A DNA stretch of 20,772 nt, from IMG/VR virus record IMGVR_UViG_3300020215_000843, positions 1 through 20,772 of that record, one strand, 5' to 3'. The notes under the pieces were generated by a model. That model was given only the letters and a program-made list of their open reading frames with translations. It was not told where the DNA came from and did no database searches. A program made the translations under genes and the position numbers. This stretch comes from a virus. This document shows, in pieces, positions 1 to 9,516 of this stretch (position 1 is the first letter of the stretch; every line of letters begins with the position of its first letter).

Positions 1-448
1 CCATGTCGGCAATGTCTCGCGCATTATCTAATTTCCGGTTTCCCACTTCGAAATCATGAAGCAAGTCAGATGTCTGCTTGTTGAAGGCCTGCTTCCTGAG
101 TTGCTGCGACTGGTTGTATTGCTGCCGCTGCATCTCTCTATTTTGCTCCTGGTCTGCCTGCATGCCTGCAAGTTCTTCCGCCTGCATCCTACCCTGCTGC
201 AACTGGTTGCGCAGAGACAGTTGCCCCTGCTCTGCTGCGGCGATTTCAGCAGCGTTGTACCGGTTAGGCTGCGCTCCTGCTTCCTGCGCCTTGCCCGTAA
301 GTTTGGTACGCAGCAAGTTCTGAACCTGCTCTGTCTGACCGAGCTGCGGACTGGGTGTAACTTCCGGAGATGCGATTTTATTACGAAGTGCATCGAGTAG
401 TGTTTTTGGTGCAGCACTAGGCTGTGGCTGGAAATTAGAAGCTACCAT
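1..448 (-). CDS. Gln-rich coiled-coil virion protein candidate (3' end outside window)
   Basis: Reading the minus strand from ATG at 446-448 gives 149 codons without a stop up to the window edge, so the gene continues past base 1. The start is well supported by GGAGGAGG at 454-461, five bases upstream, and it overlaps the end of the 848-residue gene by 14 bases. The protein begins MVASNFQPQPSAAPKTLLDA. It is rich in Gln, Ala and Glu, and residues of about 60 to 140 form a Gln/Arg-rich helical stretch (for example LRNQLQQGRMQAEELAGMQA) that looks like a coiled coil. No family is recognised. Lying directly behind the nozzle and the 848-residue protein, it is plausibly another internal or ejected virion protein; that role is inferred from position and composition only. 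Confidence 0.8.
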   Translation of the reverse strand, partial: MVASNFQPQPSAAPKTLLDALRNKIASPEVTPSPQLGQTEQVQNLLRTKLTGKAQEAGAQPNRYNAAEIAAAEQGQLSLRNQLQQGRMQAEELAGMQADQEQNREMQRQQYNQSQQLRKQAFNKQTSDLLHDFEVGNRKLDNARDIADM

Positions 449-2981
449 ACGAACCTCCTCCGCCGAGTGCCTGCGCCCAGTCAGGCAAATCAATGTTCAT
501 AAATTGTCCGAGAATGCCATTTGCAGCTTCTTGAGCTGAGGTTGTCCCACCAGAACTTCCAGCAGGGGACCAGTCTACAGTGCCGTCCCAAATCCCGGTA
601 ACAGGTCCGATGTCGACAGGTCCAATGTCGAAGCTGCCCCCGCCGCCACCTATGTTCAATGAGATGTCCAAATTTTTGTCGCGCTTGAATGGAAGCTTGC
701 TGCGTGCTTCCATCAGTTTGTACTGGTAATGCGTCAATATCTGTTCAGCCGCCCCTTGCAACTCGCCGGCTTCCTTCTTCTCTCCAATCCACTGCAGAAC
801 TTTGTCTATCGCATCGGAGTCACGATGCAGCTGACTATTATTGAGCGGAGAAATAGCACCGCCTGATAGTTGCTGCAGCACGACCGGAACTGCTGCGTCG
901 TAAAATTCCTTGCGAGCTTCCGGCGAGAATATTTGCCAGACAGTGCTGCCCGGGAATGCTTGGATAGAATCCCACGTCAGTTGTGGTTTCAGTTTCTGCG
1001 CCTCGTACCTATCTATCTTGCCGTCGCCGACATATGGTTCGACTTGTTGGTAAAGAGGGTCCGAATCTCGCGCCTGCACGAAACCGGACAATGCTTCCCC
1101 GGAGTCAAATGTTCGCCGCCAGCTGCCCTGTGCGATGTCAGTAATCTTGAATGTCTTGTCCAACACCCGGCGCAAATTGGCAATTGTCCTCACCCAGTCA
1201 ATTCCACTCGGACTGATACTGGAGAGCTGGAAATATGGAAGCAAATCCGAGATACCTGAAGAGTCGAATAGTCCAGAACCAGCCATGAGCTTGGCGCGCT
1301 TAACTGCAGCGCCTGCCTGTTTCGCATTTTCAAATCCAAGCACCTGCGCAATGTAGTCGACATTCAAGTTGCCCTCCCTACGTTCTTTACGTATGCGATC
1401 CTCCGCAACAGCTTTCTGTGCCATCGTGTATTTCGGCAACGTTTCGTTTAGAAACTCATTCAGCTTTGCCGGATCTCGATCGAGGAATCCCAACTTCTTC
1501 CAGGTTCCCAGGTCCATATGTTTCAACACTCGGTCGAGAACTTGCCGGTTGCCGCTCTCGTAGATCTGTGACAGCGCTTGGACGACTTGTTGCGCATCCA
1601 CTGGATCCCAGTTAGGGTTGTTTACGAGTTGAGCAAGGAAAGGAGATTTCTTGGATAGTGCGCTACCCAAGGATTCGACGCCAAGATCCCTAAACCCTGG
1701 CAGCAAGTATTCTAAAATTCGATCATCTATTTTCGCCCCTGTGTTACCTAGCTTACCGACATCTCGGCGCTCAGCCTGGATGTCTGCCACTTCCGCAACA
1801 GCACCTTCCTTCAACTCATCTACTACTTGCGTCAGGGCCCCCTCATGCTCCTCTACCAACTGAGCAATGTCCGGTTCTGCAGTCGCAATTTCGTCTTTTG
1901 TTTGCGCGTCTCCGTTCACGTATTCCTCGACGACCTTCGCAACTTCCTCGTCTGCAAGTGCTTCGGAGATAGGAACCAGCTGACCACGCCACTGCACCAA
2001 TGTGGCAGCATTGACTTTATCAACCAAACTTGCAAACTGAGATTCTGTGTCTTCCAGCCCTGCGGCACCAAGTCCGGCCAACTGTTTGCGGATTTCGATA
2101 CGCTCTGCATTACCTAGACTCGGATCTGCGAGCATGCCGCGAAGTTCTTCCACCGTCCGGTACTCTGTTTCAAGTTCCTGCCCAAGAAGCTGACCGAACT
2201 GCGTAAATGTCAAGTCACCCAAGCCTGTCCGGCCCAGTATCCGCTCGAGATCCTGCAGCGATGCATATCCCATTTCCTGCAGCTGTTTAGTTGACAAGTC
2301 TTTAAGCTTCGGTTCTGTAACTTCTGCTTGCACCTGGCCGACAATCGCTTTGCTTCCAAGCCCGGACAGGTCAATAAGTTCCTGCGCAGTAAGCAGATTG
2401 GAAGCGTCCCGTCCGAGTAATTTATTTGCATCCACCAGAGCAGCAGCATCTTGCGGATTCTGGAGCAGAGTTTTGATATCTCTCTGCAATTGTTTAGTAG
2501 TCTCGCCAGAAAACTTGGCAAGTTCCGCCACAGGTGTATTCCGAGCCTTAGTAAGTGCTTCCTGCAACTTTACCGTTTTCAACTGTTCGACCTGCTTCTC
2601 CAGGAAACTCAGGCCCTGCAGGCTCTTTGCTTCTATTGCCCGCGCCTCGGCCAAGTCTTTGTACGGGGATGCATTACCTGCAGCCTCACCGGTGCGCAGT
2701 CTCTCCGACAGTGTCGCAGCAGGGGGAGGGGCTACACGCTGTGCCTCGAGGGGCTGCAGCCCGGCAGCCTGCTGCAATGATTTGATTTTCTGTGTACGTG
2801 TGCCGGCCATCTTGGCTACGTCCGGACTTGCCCCAATAGTCGCTGCAGCTGCGGGATTAATAGGAGGGGCCTGGCGCCCTGCTGCACGAGATAAAGACTG
2901 CAGCTCCTCCGACTCCTCTTCGGAAGTCTTGTAGAGGCTACCCGTCTGCGTCTTGCTGAGTATATCTTGCAGAGATGCCAT
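435..2981 (-). CDS. Large internal virion / ejection protein candidate, 848 aa
   Basis: An 848-residue, mostly helical protein with no motif I can assign. ATG at 2979-2981 lies three bases after the nozzle stop codon, and GGAG sits nine bases upstream. Residues of about 90 to 260 are rich in Ala, Leu, Lys and Gln and look coiled. The middle (about 400 to 720) is more globular. Residues of about 760 to 848 are low-complexity and Gly/Ser-rich (GGGGGS, GGGGSYGSF at the C-terminus). Long helical proteins encoded right behind the tail nozzle in short-tailed phages are often packed in the head core and ejected with the DNA, so this role is inferred from position. No lysozyme or transglycosylase signature was seen. 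It could equally be a hub-associated structural protein. Confidence 0.7.
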   Translation of the reverse strand: MASLQDILSKTQTGSLYKTSEEESEELQSLSRAAGRQAPPINPAAAATIGASPDVAKMAGTRTQKIKSLQQAAGLQPLEAQRVAPPPAATLSERLRTGEAAGNASPYKDLAEARAIEAKSLQGLSFLEKQVEQLKTVKLQEALTKARNTPVAELAKFSGETTKQLQRDIKTLLQNPQDAAALVDANKLLGRDASNLLTAQELIDLSGLGSKAIVGQVQAEVTEPKLKDLSTKQLQEMGYASLQDLERILGRTGLGDLTFTQFGQLLGQELETEYRTVEELRGMLADPSLGNAERIEIRKQLAGLGAAGLEDTESQFASLVDKVNAATLVQWRGQLVPISEALADEEVAKVVEEYVNGDAQTKDEIATAEPDIAQLVEEHEGALTQVVDELKEGAVAEVADIQAERRDVGKLGNTGAKIDDRILEYLLPGFRDLGVESLGSALSKKSPFLAQLVNNPNWDPVDAQQVVQALSQIYESGNRQVLDRVLKHMDLGTWKKLGFLDRDPAKLNEFLNETLPKYTMAQKAVAEDRIRKERREGNLNVDYIAQVLGFENAKQAGAAVKRAKLMAGSGLFDSSGISDLLPYFQLSSISPSGIDWVRTIANLRRVLDKTFKITDIAQGSWRRTFDSGEALSGFVQARDSDPLYQQVEPYVGDGKIDRYEAQKLKPQLTWDSIQAFPGSTVWQIFSPEARKEFYDAAVPVVLQQLSGGAISPLNNSQLHRDSDAIDKVLQWIGEKKEAGELQGAAEQILTHYQYKLMEARSKLPFKRDKNLDISLNIGGGGGSFDIGPVDIGPVTGIWDGTVDWSPAGSSGGTTSAQEAANGILGQFMNIDLPDWAQALGGGGSYGSF
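454..461 (-). promoter_or_regulatory. Strong ribosome binding site GGAGGAGG
   Basis: The minus strand reads GGAGGAGG, then five bases, then the ATG at 448. The site lies inside the last codons of the upstream 848-residue gene and fixes the start of the partial gene, so the two are probably translationally coupled. Confidence 0.75.
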
Positions 2982-2984
2982 GTA

Positions 2985-5900
2985 TTATTCTCCAGTTCTC
3001 GCTGCCTTCGTGATACCTCGATCCGACATACCAGACACCCGCCAATCCACACGCGTCAACTCGAAGGGCTCATCTATGGTAGCATTTTGGAATTTTAACT
3101 GAAAATATATGCCACGGTCCGACTGGAAATTAGTCTGAATAGTATTGATATCAACAGCATTACCGGAGGAATCAGCACTCGAGACCACAAATGCATCTGA
3201 CAACTCATAGGCCGAATTGAAATCGCGTCCGAGGCTCAGCGTTGTCCCGGCTGCATCCAGAGCAGTATAGTGACTAGCAACACTGCGAACCATTTTGCGT
3301 ATTCCACTATCTCCAAAATCCATGCCCCTTGTAACTACTTGCATGTCAACCGCATCATGTCTATCCCGGTAGTCTGTACTATCTCCAGCTCTCCTGGTTG
3401 CGAATACTATTCCGTGCGTCGAGGCGAAATATGTACCGCCTTGCAGGTTTGCCCAGCCGATTGCAGGGTGATTCGTATAAGTTGACCAGCTCCCAACTCC
3501 TGCCGCCTGGTCTCCGTAGTATTCCCGCACATGGTTATAGACTGCGACTTCCGATGGCGCATCTCCCCCGGCTACCGCATACGACAACTTGTATTGGTTA
3601 TCGATCGCAGCATGGTGTCCAGCACCCACAACCTCACTTATCTGCACATCCACATCGTCTCGCCACCTGCCTTCGTATTTGCGGCCTACATAGTCGAGAG
3701 TCATGTCCCTGTTGAGCCTGTAGATACCTGTCTCATTCGCAAACATAATTCCGTTGCGCGTAACCGCAACCGAATATGGGAACGTGCATCCCTTGCCTTG
3801 CGTCTCGAGCCGCTGCACTGCAACACTACCCGCAGCCTTAGCATTGAGATCTTGCAGGTAGATAGAATTTTGTTTGAAGCCGACTACGATGCCGCTCTGC
3901 AGAGCTGCACCGAAGGCTGAGTCGCCAAAAAAGGGAATTACGCTGGTAAGTTGTTGTCCGTCAGACGGGTTGACATCTATTGCCGAGAAACTATCGGAGT
4001 CAGACGCTGCAGCTGGTGCATCGAATAGTTCTGGGAAGTTGTTTATGGATGCAATGGTGCGGCTGGGGAATACAAGTTCCCTGGCAGACGCGCTGGAACC
4101 TTCACTACGCTGCACATCATTCACGTAGAAATCTCGATCTGTCCATGCAGGCAATCTGACTTCCATGGTCGTATCGAATACCCGAGGCTGCTTCACGAGT
4201 AGCTGCCCCACGCGGAAATCGTTACCTGCGTATGCCGCCATCCAAGCCTCGAATCCGGACATGGAAGAAATATTAGCTGCATCGGTGCGGCGCATAGTGG
4301 CATTAATTGCATCAGCAAGTCGTCTAATTGCAACGAACGTGTAACCAATCCCCGTCGCGGTCCTATTACCATTTGTGGTCCCGTAATTGGCATCTGCACC
4401 GATTGGAACTGGTACGTCTGCCGCTGCTGCAGCAATGAGCACCCTATTTACATGCGGGCCAGCAGATACCCCGGAATTGGCCCAGGCGAATTCGAACTTA
4501 GTCGCAGATACGACGGTATGGACCTGGTGCCACCCAGCATAGTCCAAATAGTAGCCACCAGCAGGATTTGCGGTTCGAAACAGATATACCCAGTCGCCTA
4601 CTGCCCGACTATGTGGAGTAGTAGTTTCGATCTCAATAGTGGACGAGTCCGGAGCCGTGATACCAGCAATGCTCAGTGCAGTAGAGACGTCGCGGAAGTC
4701 GTACTTGACGCGATTTACCATGTCAGTCGTAGTTCCACTATCTGTGTTATCTTTTCGGAATAAGAAATTGTCGGCAACAAACGTAGATGCGGTAAGCAGG
4801 ACATCCCGCTGCAGTACCTGGATATCAAGTGTGGGGTAATCTGTTAGGTTTGCGAGGATTAGACGGTTGCCCGAACTAGTCAAATATTTTGCGCGGGGTG
4901 CAGCATCGAGTCCAGTTAGAACTGTCTCGCCTGCAATCTGCGTCGAGAGTACGTCCAGCTCGAGCAGGTCGTCATCCGAAGTCGTGTCAATAATGTCCAC
5001 GTAGCCACCTCCGGAAGAGAAGGACAGCTTCTTAGTGGCGAGCTTGTAGAAGACAGAAAGTGTGTTGCCCTTCGTCCGGAATACTTCAATTTCCAACCTG
5101 TCGTAGTCGTATGCGCCGAATACCGGGAGCCCGACACAGCGCAGGACAACCACAGCATTGGCACCCAACTCGACCTGGAAATCTGCGAGACCTGTTGCGG
5201 CAGACGCAATGATGCTGCCATTTGCGTCCACCATGTTGAGCCGGACGTAGTATCGGAAGGTTGTGGTTTTAGTGATGGTCGTTGCTGCGGTAGCTCCGGA
5301 AATAGTTCTGTCCACCCACACGTAACCAGTTCCACCTACCTGCTGCACCTGGCGCACTGTATAGATCTCGCCCGAGCTGCTGTGCTTGATTCTGTCGCCT
5401 ACCTCAATGAGCCCTGTATCAGCAGCGGTCGTGAGTGTGAACTGGTTTGATGTCCACCCGGTGCTCGCAACTACAGGATTCCCCACGACGATGCTTCCAG
5501 TTGCACCTTCCAGAACATTTGCAAATAGGTGTGAGTTCCACCGGGGAAGAGTTGCGCGGTGCAGATTCACGCCGTCAAACTTGAACAGCTCGTCCTGGCC
5601 GTTAGTCAGGTACAAGGAGTCTTTTACCATCACGCTTCTCAGAAATAGTTGCTCGTCTTGGCCGAGACTCTCGAAGTATCTGGTGTGAGTTGGAGGTGTT
5701 AGATCGTATGTGTCGTCGGGCGCCTCTACGGGCAGCCACCTGCGCGCGACATAAAATGCCTGCTCGTTTGTGCTGGAGTCTGATATGGGAAGAGACTCGT
5801 CGATATGAACTGTTTTCCCGACCTGAGTCGCAGTGTCTGCGTCTGTATAACCAGAAGCAATCGTGTAAGTAGTTCCGGAGTCGACAGATAGAATCTCGGC

Positions 5901-8141
5901 AACGTGGCCCCTGTACACGGAGCCAAATGCAATCAATACCTTCTCGCCGGCCCACAACGTGCTTGTGTCTCCGGACAGCATCGTGACTTGCGCAGAGGTT
6001 CCGTTCCCGGCTGCCACAGATACTGCAATGTCTCCGAGTTCGTTTACATACAGGACTTCGATTTCCCGAGTCATGTCGCCGTACCGCAACATGTCGCCAC
6101 GCACGAGATTAGTAACTGACGCCAGACCTGCTGCACTGCGCAGGGGAACAACACTCGAAGTTCGATCTGCGAGGAAAATCAGACCGGCAGGGACGGACAT
6201 CTTGTCGGTAAGTCCGGACACTCTAGCCGTACTACCGGAGCTGCCCAGGCACACGATCACATCAGCATCATCACTAAATAAATCGGTGCGCATCCTGTCG
6301 TCGGGAATGAATGGACTACTTGCAAGGAAAGTTACTGCATCAGATGAGATTCCAGCGTATCCCCCACTCCCTGCAATGTCCCAATCCGCCGAACTTACTC
6401 GAGAATTGTCGACATAAATTTCAAGCGTGGAGGCACTTGCTGCAACTGCTTGCCTGATTTCGAATTGGCCGTTGTGAATCTGATACGACGCACCTGTAAC
6501 TTCCAGAACGTCCGGCAAGACTCCAGAATTAATAATCGTACCCAGCACTCCCACTACGCTCATGCCCGGAACTAGAAGCGTGTACTTGACCCATCCAGTT
6601 CCCGAGTCCCACTCCACTGAACTGATTGCGACTGCATGTTCCTGCCCCTCAAACATCGTGCCGGTAATGTAGCCCCGAGTGAGTGCAGGAGTCTCGCCTG
6701 ACGCCCAGAAGACTGGACCGAGATTTGTGTCTGCTGCAAGCACAGCCTGTAGTCGAGGGTACAGGGTAGGAAGCAAGTAAGTTGCCGCAGAAGACGAATA
6801 CTCTCCAGTCGCGTAGAGATTGCCGCCGAGCCCTGCAACCAGTTTGTTTTCAGCAGCTGCGCGGTAGGAATCGATATGTGTCACCCATCCGCCTCGTGTG
6901 CCTGGCTGGTACAATAAATCGTGCTCGAGACCCCAAACAGTAAGTTGCGGAGCCTCGTCTGTATAAGTCGCAGAGGAGCCCTGCGTGACGGTCAGGAAGT
7001 TTGTAGTGAAGGGAACGAACTGCCAGTAAACCGTGAAGTTAGCCGCAGATCCGCCACCATTGATAAAGCTGATGGACAACGTGTCTGCAACTACGTCAAC
7101 AACTACCGAAGTCGGCTGCACCAGGCTAATAGGGTTGACACCGTCGTCAAGGTAGCAGCCCACAAATACAAATGGAGTCCGAGAAGGATAAATTGACAAG
7201 TCGATTGTTTCAGTGTGCGACGAACCAGCACCCACGGCACTGGAAGCATAGTTCTCAGTTGGGCAGACAGACAGCGAGAATGCAATTGACTTGCTGCTTC
7301 CGGAATTATTCGTAAGGTTGTACACAACTTGGAACGTTGTTTTGTCAACCGTAACCGTGTCCGGCATGATCTCCACCCAGTCACCGGCAGATGACTCGAA
7401 AACCTTAGCAACCAACCTGCCTGTACCTAGATTGTGATCTGCTGCAGAGAGAGTAAAACTTGTGCTGCCGCCAGATGGAAGTGTCGCTGTTGCTCCAGAC
7501 ACGCCCAGATCGTCGCCGAAGTAAGACTCGCTGGCAACTGTCTGCTTGTCTGCAATGTACACGTACCCTTTGAAGCTAGATCCTGTGCCATTCGTGTAAG
7601 TCAGGACGATATCATTTGTTGCCTGGTCTACTGCGACACTGTCCGGCAGCACGATAGAATTTGTTGCATTAGCCTCACTCGTACTCTGTCCGATACCTAC
7701 CCACAATTTATCGGAGGAGAATCCGTGTGACCCCGCAGGAATAGTAAGTGTCTGCCCTGTGCCAACCACAAATGTTTCACGGAAGTCCACGTCTACTGTC
7801 GAGTAGTAGTGCGCGCTATCTGTAGTTGTGATATCGCCGCCAGTCGAGTTGCTGCTGCGCCCGTACACTACAATTGGAGTTGACTTGTGCGACGACATGT
7901 TAATTGCAGAGTCGAAAACCAGATCGAGAGCCGTGCCGTCAGACCGGATGCGAGTTACCCGGAGAGGCACCCACCCACCATATGTTTGGTATCCCCGGCG
8001 CTTAGAAATTGTGCCAGTAGGTTGAGGATCGGCATTGCGCGCCTCCTGTACGTACCCCGGCTGCAGTTGGTTGACAGCGGATTGTGTGTCGAGGCCTGCG
8101 CCGAAATCTGTTTCGCGTATTGTTACAAGTTGAGCTGGCAT
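2985..8141 (-). CDS. Tail nozzle / hub-like structural protein, 1718 aa
   Basis: A very large virion protein. The N-terminus has the pattern GLDTQSAVNQLQPGYVQEAR followed by TGTISKRRGYQ (about residues 16 to 52). This 'G-L-D ... L-x-P-G ... N ... T-G ... K-R-x-G-Y' start is typical of podovirus tail tubular B / nozzle-type proteins. Residues of about 118 to 378 hold three tandem beta-sandwich-like repeats. After them come segments resembling beta-propeller blades: NKLVAGLGGNLYATG, KDSLYLTNGQDELFKFDG, NGIMFANETGIYRLNRD and GTYFASTHGIVFATRR. It starts at ATG 8139-8141, 27 bases after the adaptor stop, with GAGGT 11 bases upstream. It is about twice the length of T7 gp12-type nozzles (roughly 800 residues), the excess being repeats and inserted beta domains. 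Nozzle is the preferred call; a generic tail hub protein is the alternative. Confidence 0.7.
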   Translation of the reverse strand: MPAQLVTIRETDFGAGLDTQSAVNQLQPGYVQEARNADPQPTGTISKRRGYQTYGGWVPLRVTRIRSDGTALDLVFDSAINMSSHKSTPIVVYGRSSNSTGGDITTTDSAHYYSTVDVDFRETFVVGTGQTLTIPAGSHGFSSDKLWVGIGQSTSEANATNSIVLPDSVAVDQATNDIVLTYTNGTGSSFKGYVYIADKQTVASESYFGDDLGVSGATATLPSGGSTSFTLSAADHNLGTGRLVAKVFESSAGDWVEIMPDTVTVDKTTFQVVYNLTNNSGSSKSIAFSLSVCPTENYASSAVGAGSSHTETIDLSIYPSRTPFVFVGCYLDDGVNPISLVQPTSVVVDVVADTLSISFINGGGSAANFTVYWQFVPFTTNFLTVTQGSSATYTDEAPQLTVWGLEHDLLYQPGTRGGWVTHIDSYRAAAENKLVAGLGGNLYATGEYSSSAATYLLPTLYPRLQAVLAADTNLGPVFWASGETPALTRGYITGTMFEGQEHAVAISSVEWDSGTGWVKYTLLVPGMSVVGVLGTIINSGVLPDVLEVTGASYQIHNGQFEIRQAVAASASTLEIYVDNSRVSSADWDIAGSGGYAGISSDAVTFLASSPFIPDDRMRTDLFSDDADVIVCLGSSGSTARVSGLTDKMSVPAGLIFLADRTSSVVPLRSAAGLASVTNLVRGDMLRYGDMTREIEVLYVNELGDIAVSVAAGNGTSAQVTMLSGDTSTLWAGEKVLIAFGSVYRGHVAEILSVDSGTTYTIASGYTDADTATQVGKTVHIDESLPISDSSTNEQAFYVARRWLPVEAPDDTYDLTPPTHTRYFESLGQDEQLFLRSVMVKDSLYLTNGQDELFKFDGVNLHRATLPRWNSHLFANVLEGATGSIVVGNPVVASTGWTSNQFTLTTAADTGLIEVGDRIKHSSSGEIYTVRQVQQVGGTGYVWVDRTISGATAATTITKTTTFRYYVRLNMVDANGSIIASAATGLADFQVELGANAVVVLRCVGLPVFGAYDYDRLEIEVFRTKGNTLSVFYKLATKKLSFSSGGGYVDIIDTTSDDDLLELDVLSTQIAGETVLTGLDAAPRAKYLTSSGNRLILANLTDYPTLDIQVLQRDVLLTASTFVADNFLFRKDNTDSGTTTDMVNRVKYDFRDVSTALSIAGITAPDSSTIEIETTTPHSRAVGDWVYLFRTANPAGGYYLDYAGWHQVHTVVSATKFEFAWANSGVSAGPHVNRVLIAAAAADVPVPIGADANYGTTNGNRTATGIGYTFVAIRRLADAINATMRRTDAANISSMSGFEAWMAAYAGNDFRVGQLLVKQPRVFDTTMEVRLPAWTDRDFYVNDVQRSEGSSASARELVFPSRTIASINNFPELFDAPAAASDSDSFSAIDVNPSDGQQLTSVIPFFGDSAFGAALQSGIVVGFKQNSIYLQDLNAKAAGSVAVQRLETQGKGCTFPYSVAVTRNGIMFANETGIYRLNRDMTLDYVGRKYEGRWRDDVDVQISEVVGAGHHAAIDNQYKLSYAVAGGDAPSEVAVYNHVREYYGDQAAGVGSWSTYTNHPAIGWANLQGGTYFASTHGIVFATRRAGDSTDYRDRHDAVDMQVVTRGMDFGDSGIRKMVRSVASHYTALDAAGTTLSLGRDFNSAYELSDAFVVSSADSSGNAVDINTIQTNFQSDRGIYFQLKFQNATIDEPFELTRVDWRVSGMSDRGITKAARTGE
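7008..7790 (-). repeat. Three tandem beta-sandwich-like repeats within the nozzle protein
   Basis: Residues of about 118 to 378 contain three copies of a unit of roughly 83 to 94 residues. The alignable cores are PDSVAVDQATNDIVLTYTNG (from residue 166), PDTVTVDKTTFQVVYNLTNN (from residue 260) and PTSVVVDVVADTLSISFING (from residue 343). Each is preceded by a 'Gly/Ser ... Leu/Ile-Ser/Pro ... His' strand and followed by a Gly/Ser-rich turn and another strand. A weaker fourth copy may lie at residues 57 to 94. The repeats are clear in the protein but diverged in the DNA. Confidence 0.65.
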
Positions 8142-8168
8142 AGTAGTAGATACCTCGCGTCCGAAAGA

Positions 8169-9143
8169 TCAGAAATTGCGGAGTAGCCGAGACATCCGTG
8201 CGTATGGATTGCGATTACGCACCCGGACAGCATTCGGTCTCTGCACCCAGGTCCGCTCCACTTGCGTCTCGAATTTGTCCAATACAGCTGCCTCCACTCC
8301 AACCTCGCCCTGGAATTTTCTTGTCAGCTCCGAGACTGCGTACTGGACACAGAAATTGGTGAGGGGGCTGCGAAGAAATGGAACACAGCTACCGGGAGCA
8401 AGACATACATAGTCATCCACTTCCGGAGACAGATCGAGACCGACAAGCGATGTGTCTACTGGCAAGTCGAAAACTGTGCTACGCGTGGGCACGGTCTTGA
8501 ATACGATTTTCTTGGGATCGATAATGAGATCTTGCACCTGCATCGTGCATTTAATTTTGCCTGATTTACCGTCGACGATGTTCACGAAACTCTCGAGTAG
8601 TTCGGAGTCTGAGGTCAGGTCTGCACCAAGGCTGTCAACAGTCACGTAGTTGCTGGCTGCTACCACTGAGTTGATCCGCCCCTGCTCCTGCACGAAAGGT
8701 GCGGGCTCTTTTGTGTACCAGAGTCGTAGATCGAATGCGCCGGATGGGGCCGGAAGCAGCTTGAATTGATTTCCGATAACCGTGTAGTACATCGGAACTG
8801 CAACTGTCTGATTTGCAATATCGTAGTAAGAAACGTCCCTGTAATCGATTTCAGCAATTGGAATAAATTCGGTCCCGGTGTTGACTTCGATGCGCAACAA
8901 TCTTGCCTCGAACGCGTCTTCGGGGATCTCAAACAAGTCCTCGCCTGCTGCAACTGGTGTGTCAATTGTCGCGAGCAAAGCCTGGGGGTACTTGCGGGCA
9001 ATCACATCCGATGCGTAGTTGAGAGCACGATTAAGCGCAGGTATGATATCTAACTCATCGTCCAGAGCTGCACGGTTGTCCTCATCGAGTTGGCGACGTA
9101 CATCCGACAACATGGCTCCGACAGTGTAACGTAGCTGGGTCAC
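8169..9143 (-). CDS. Head-tail (neck) adaptor protein, 324 aa
   Basis: A protein of the size and pattern of podovirus neck adaptors. The helical N-terminus (MLSDVRRQLDEDN, then IIPALNRALNYASDVIARKY) resembles the helix bundle that docks on the portal. A beta-rich centre follows with an ExYxxxP-like region (IAEIDYRDVSYYDI, MYYTVIGNQFKLLPAP, LRLWYTKEPAPF). The start is GTG at 9141-9143, chosen because GAGGAGG at 9149-9155 sits five bases upstream. It directly precedes the nozzle gene, which is the usual adaptor-nozzle pair linking portal to tail. The family assignment rests on these patterns and on context, not on a database match. Confidence 0.65.
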   Translation of the reverse strand: MTQLRYTVGAMLSDVRRQLDEDNRAALDDELDIIPALNRALNYASDVIARKYPQALLATIDTPVAAGEDLFEIPEDAFEARLLRIEVNTGTEFIPIAEIDYRDVSYYDIANQTVAVPMYYTVIGNQFKLLPAPSGAFDLRLWYTKEPAPFVQEQGRINSVVAASNYVTVDSLGADLTSDSELLESFVNIVDGKSGKIKCTMQVQDLIIDPKKIVFKTVPTRSTVFDLPVDTSLVGLDLSPEVDDYVCLAPGSCVPFLRSPLTNFCVQYAVSELTRKFQGEVGVEAAVLDKFETQVERTWVQRPNAVRVRNRNPYARMSRLLRNF

Positions 9144-9148
9144 GTGTG

Positions 9149-9155
9149 CCTCCTC
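9149..9155 (-). promoter_or_regulatory. Ribosome binding site GAGGAGG before a GTG start
   Basis: GAGGAGG lies five bases upstream of the GTG at 9141-9143. It decides the non-ATG start of the adaptor gene. Confidence 0.7.
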
Positions 9156-9195
9156 GACAATTGAGTTTTAGTATGCGGGCAGGTGTGGCAAACGG

Positions 9196-9486
9196 TTATT
9201 TCTTCGGCACTGCCGGCTCTGCTGCCTCGACATCTCCCGCGCCACCCATGTCCACTAGACCGCGCGCATGCAATTCGGCCAACAAATCTTCGTCACTAAA
9301 CTCGCCAAGCGGACTCGCGACTTCCGGAGCATCTTCCAGCTCCTCCCCGCCCCCCACAGCATCTCCCGAGTCTCCGAGTAGTGCATCTAAATCCTCGTCT
9401 GCCTCAACTTCAGCAGCACTTGCGGTAGGAGCCTTCATATTCTTTAGCAACTCTGCACGTGGCTTTTCTTGCTTTTCTTTTAGCAT
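9196..9486 (-). CDS. Small acidic protein of unknown function, 96 aa
   Basis: The start is ATG at 9484-9486 with AAGGA about nine bases upstream. The protein opens with a basic stretch (MLKEKQEKPRAELLKNMK). It then becomes very acidic, low-complexity and rich in Ala, Gly, Glu and Asp (EVEADEDLDALL, GGGEELEDAPE). It ends with a short helix (FSDEDLLAELHARGLVDM) and a basic PKK tail. It is probably largely disordered. No family is recognised. It sits between the XhlA-like membrane protein and the adaptor, 30 bases after the former. Candidate roles are an assembly chaperone, a minor virion protein or an acidic inhibitor, none of which the sequence proves. Confidence 0.7.
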   Translation of the reverse strand: MLKEKQEKPRAELLKNMKAPTASAAEVEADEDLDALLGDSGDAVGGGEELEDAPEVASPLGEFSDEDLLAELHARGLVDMGGAGDVEAAEPAVPKK

Positions 9487-9516
9487 GATCTTAATTCCTT
9501 CTAGCTATTGGTTAGA

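Noticed and set aside
28-417. 129-residue minus-strand frame at the left edge
   Set aside because: It is Arg/Ser/Cys-rich and out of frame with the well-supported gene starting at 448, which has a strong ribosome site and a sensible composition.
2350-2934. 194-residue plus-strand frame
   Set aside because: It is an antisense shadow of the 848-residue protein gene with Ser/Ala/Cys-rich composition.
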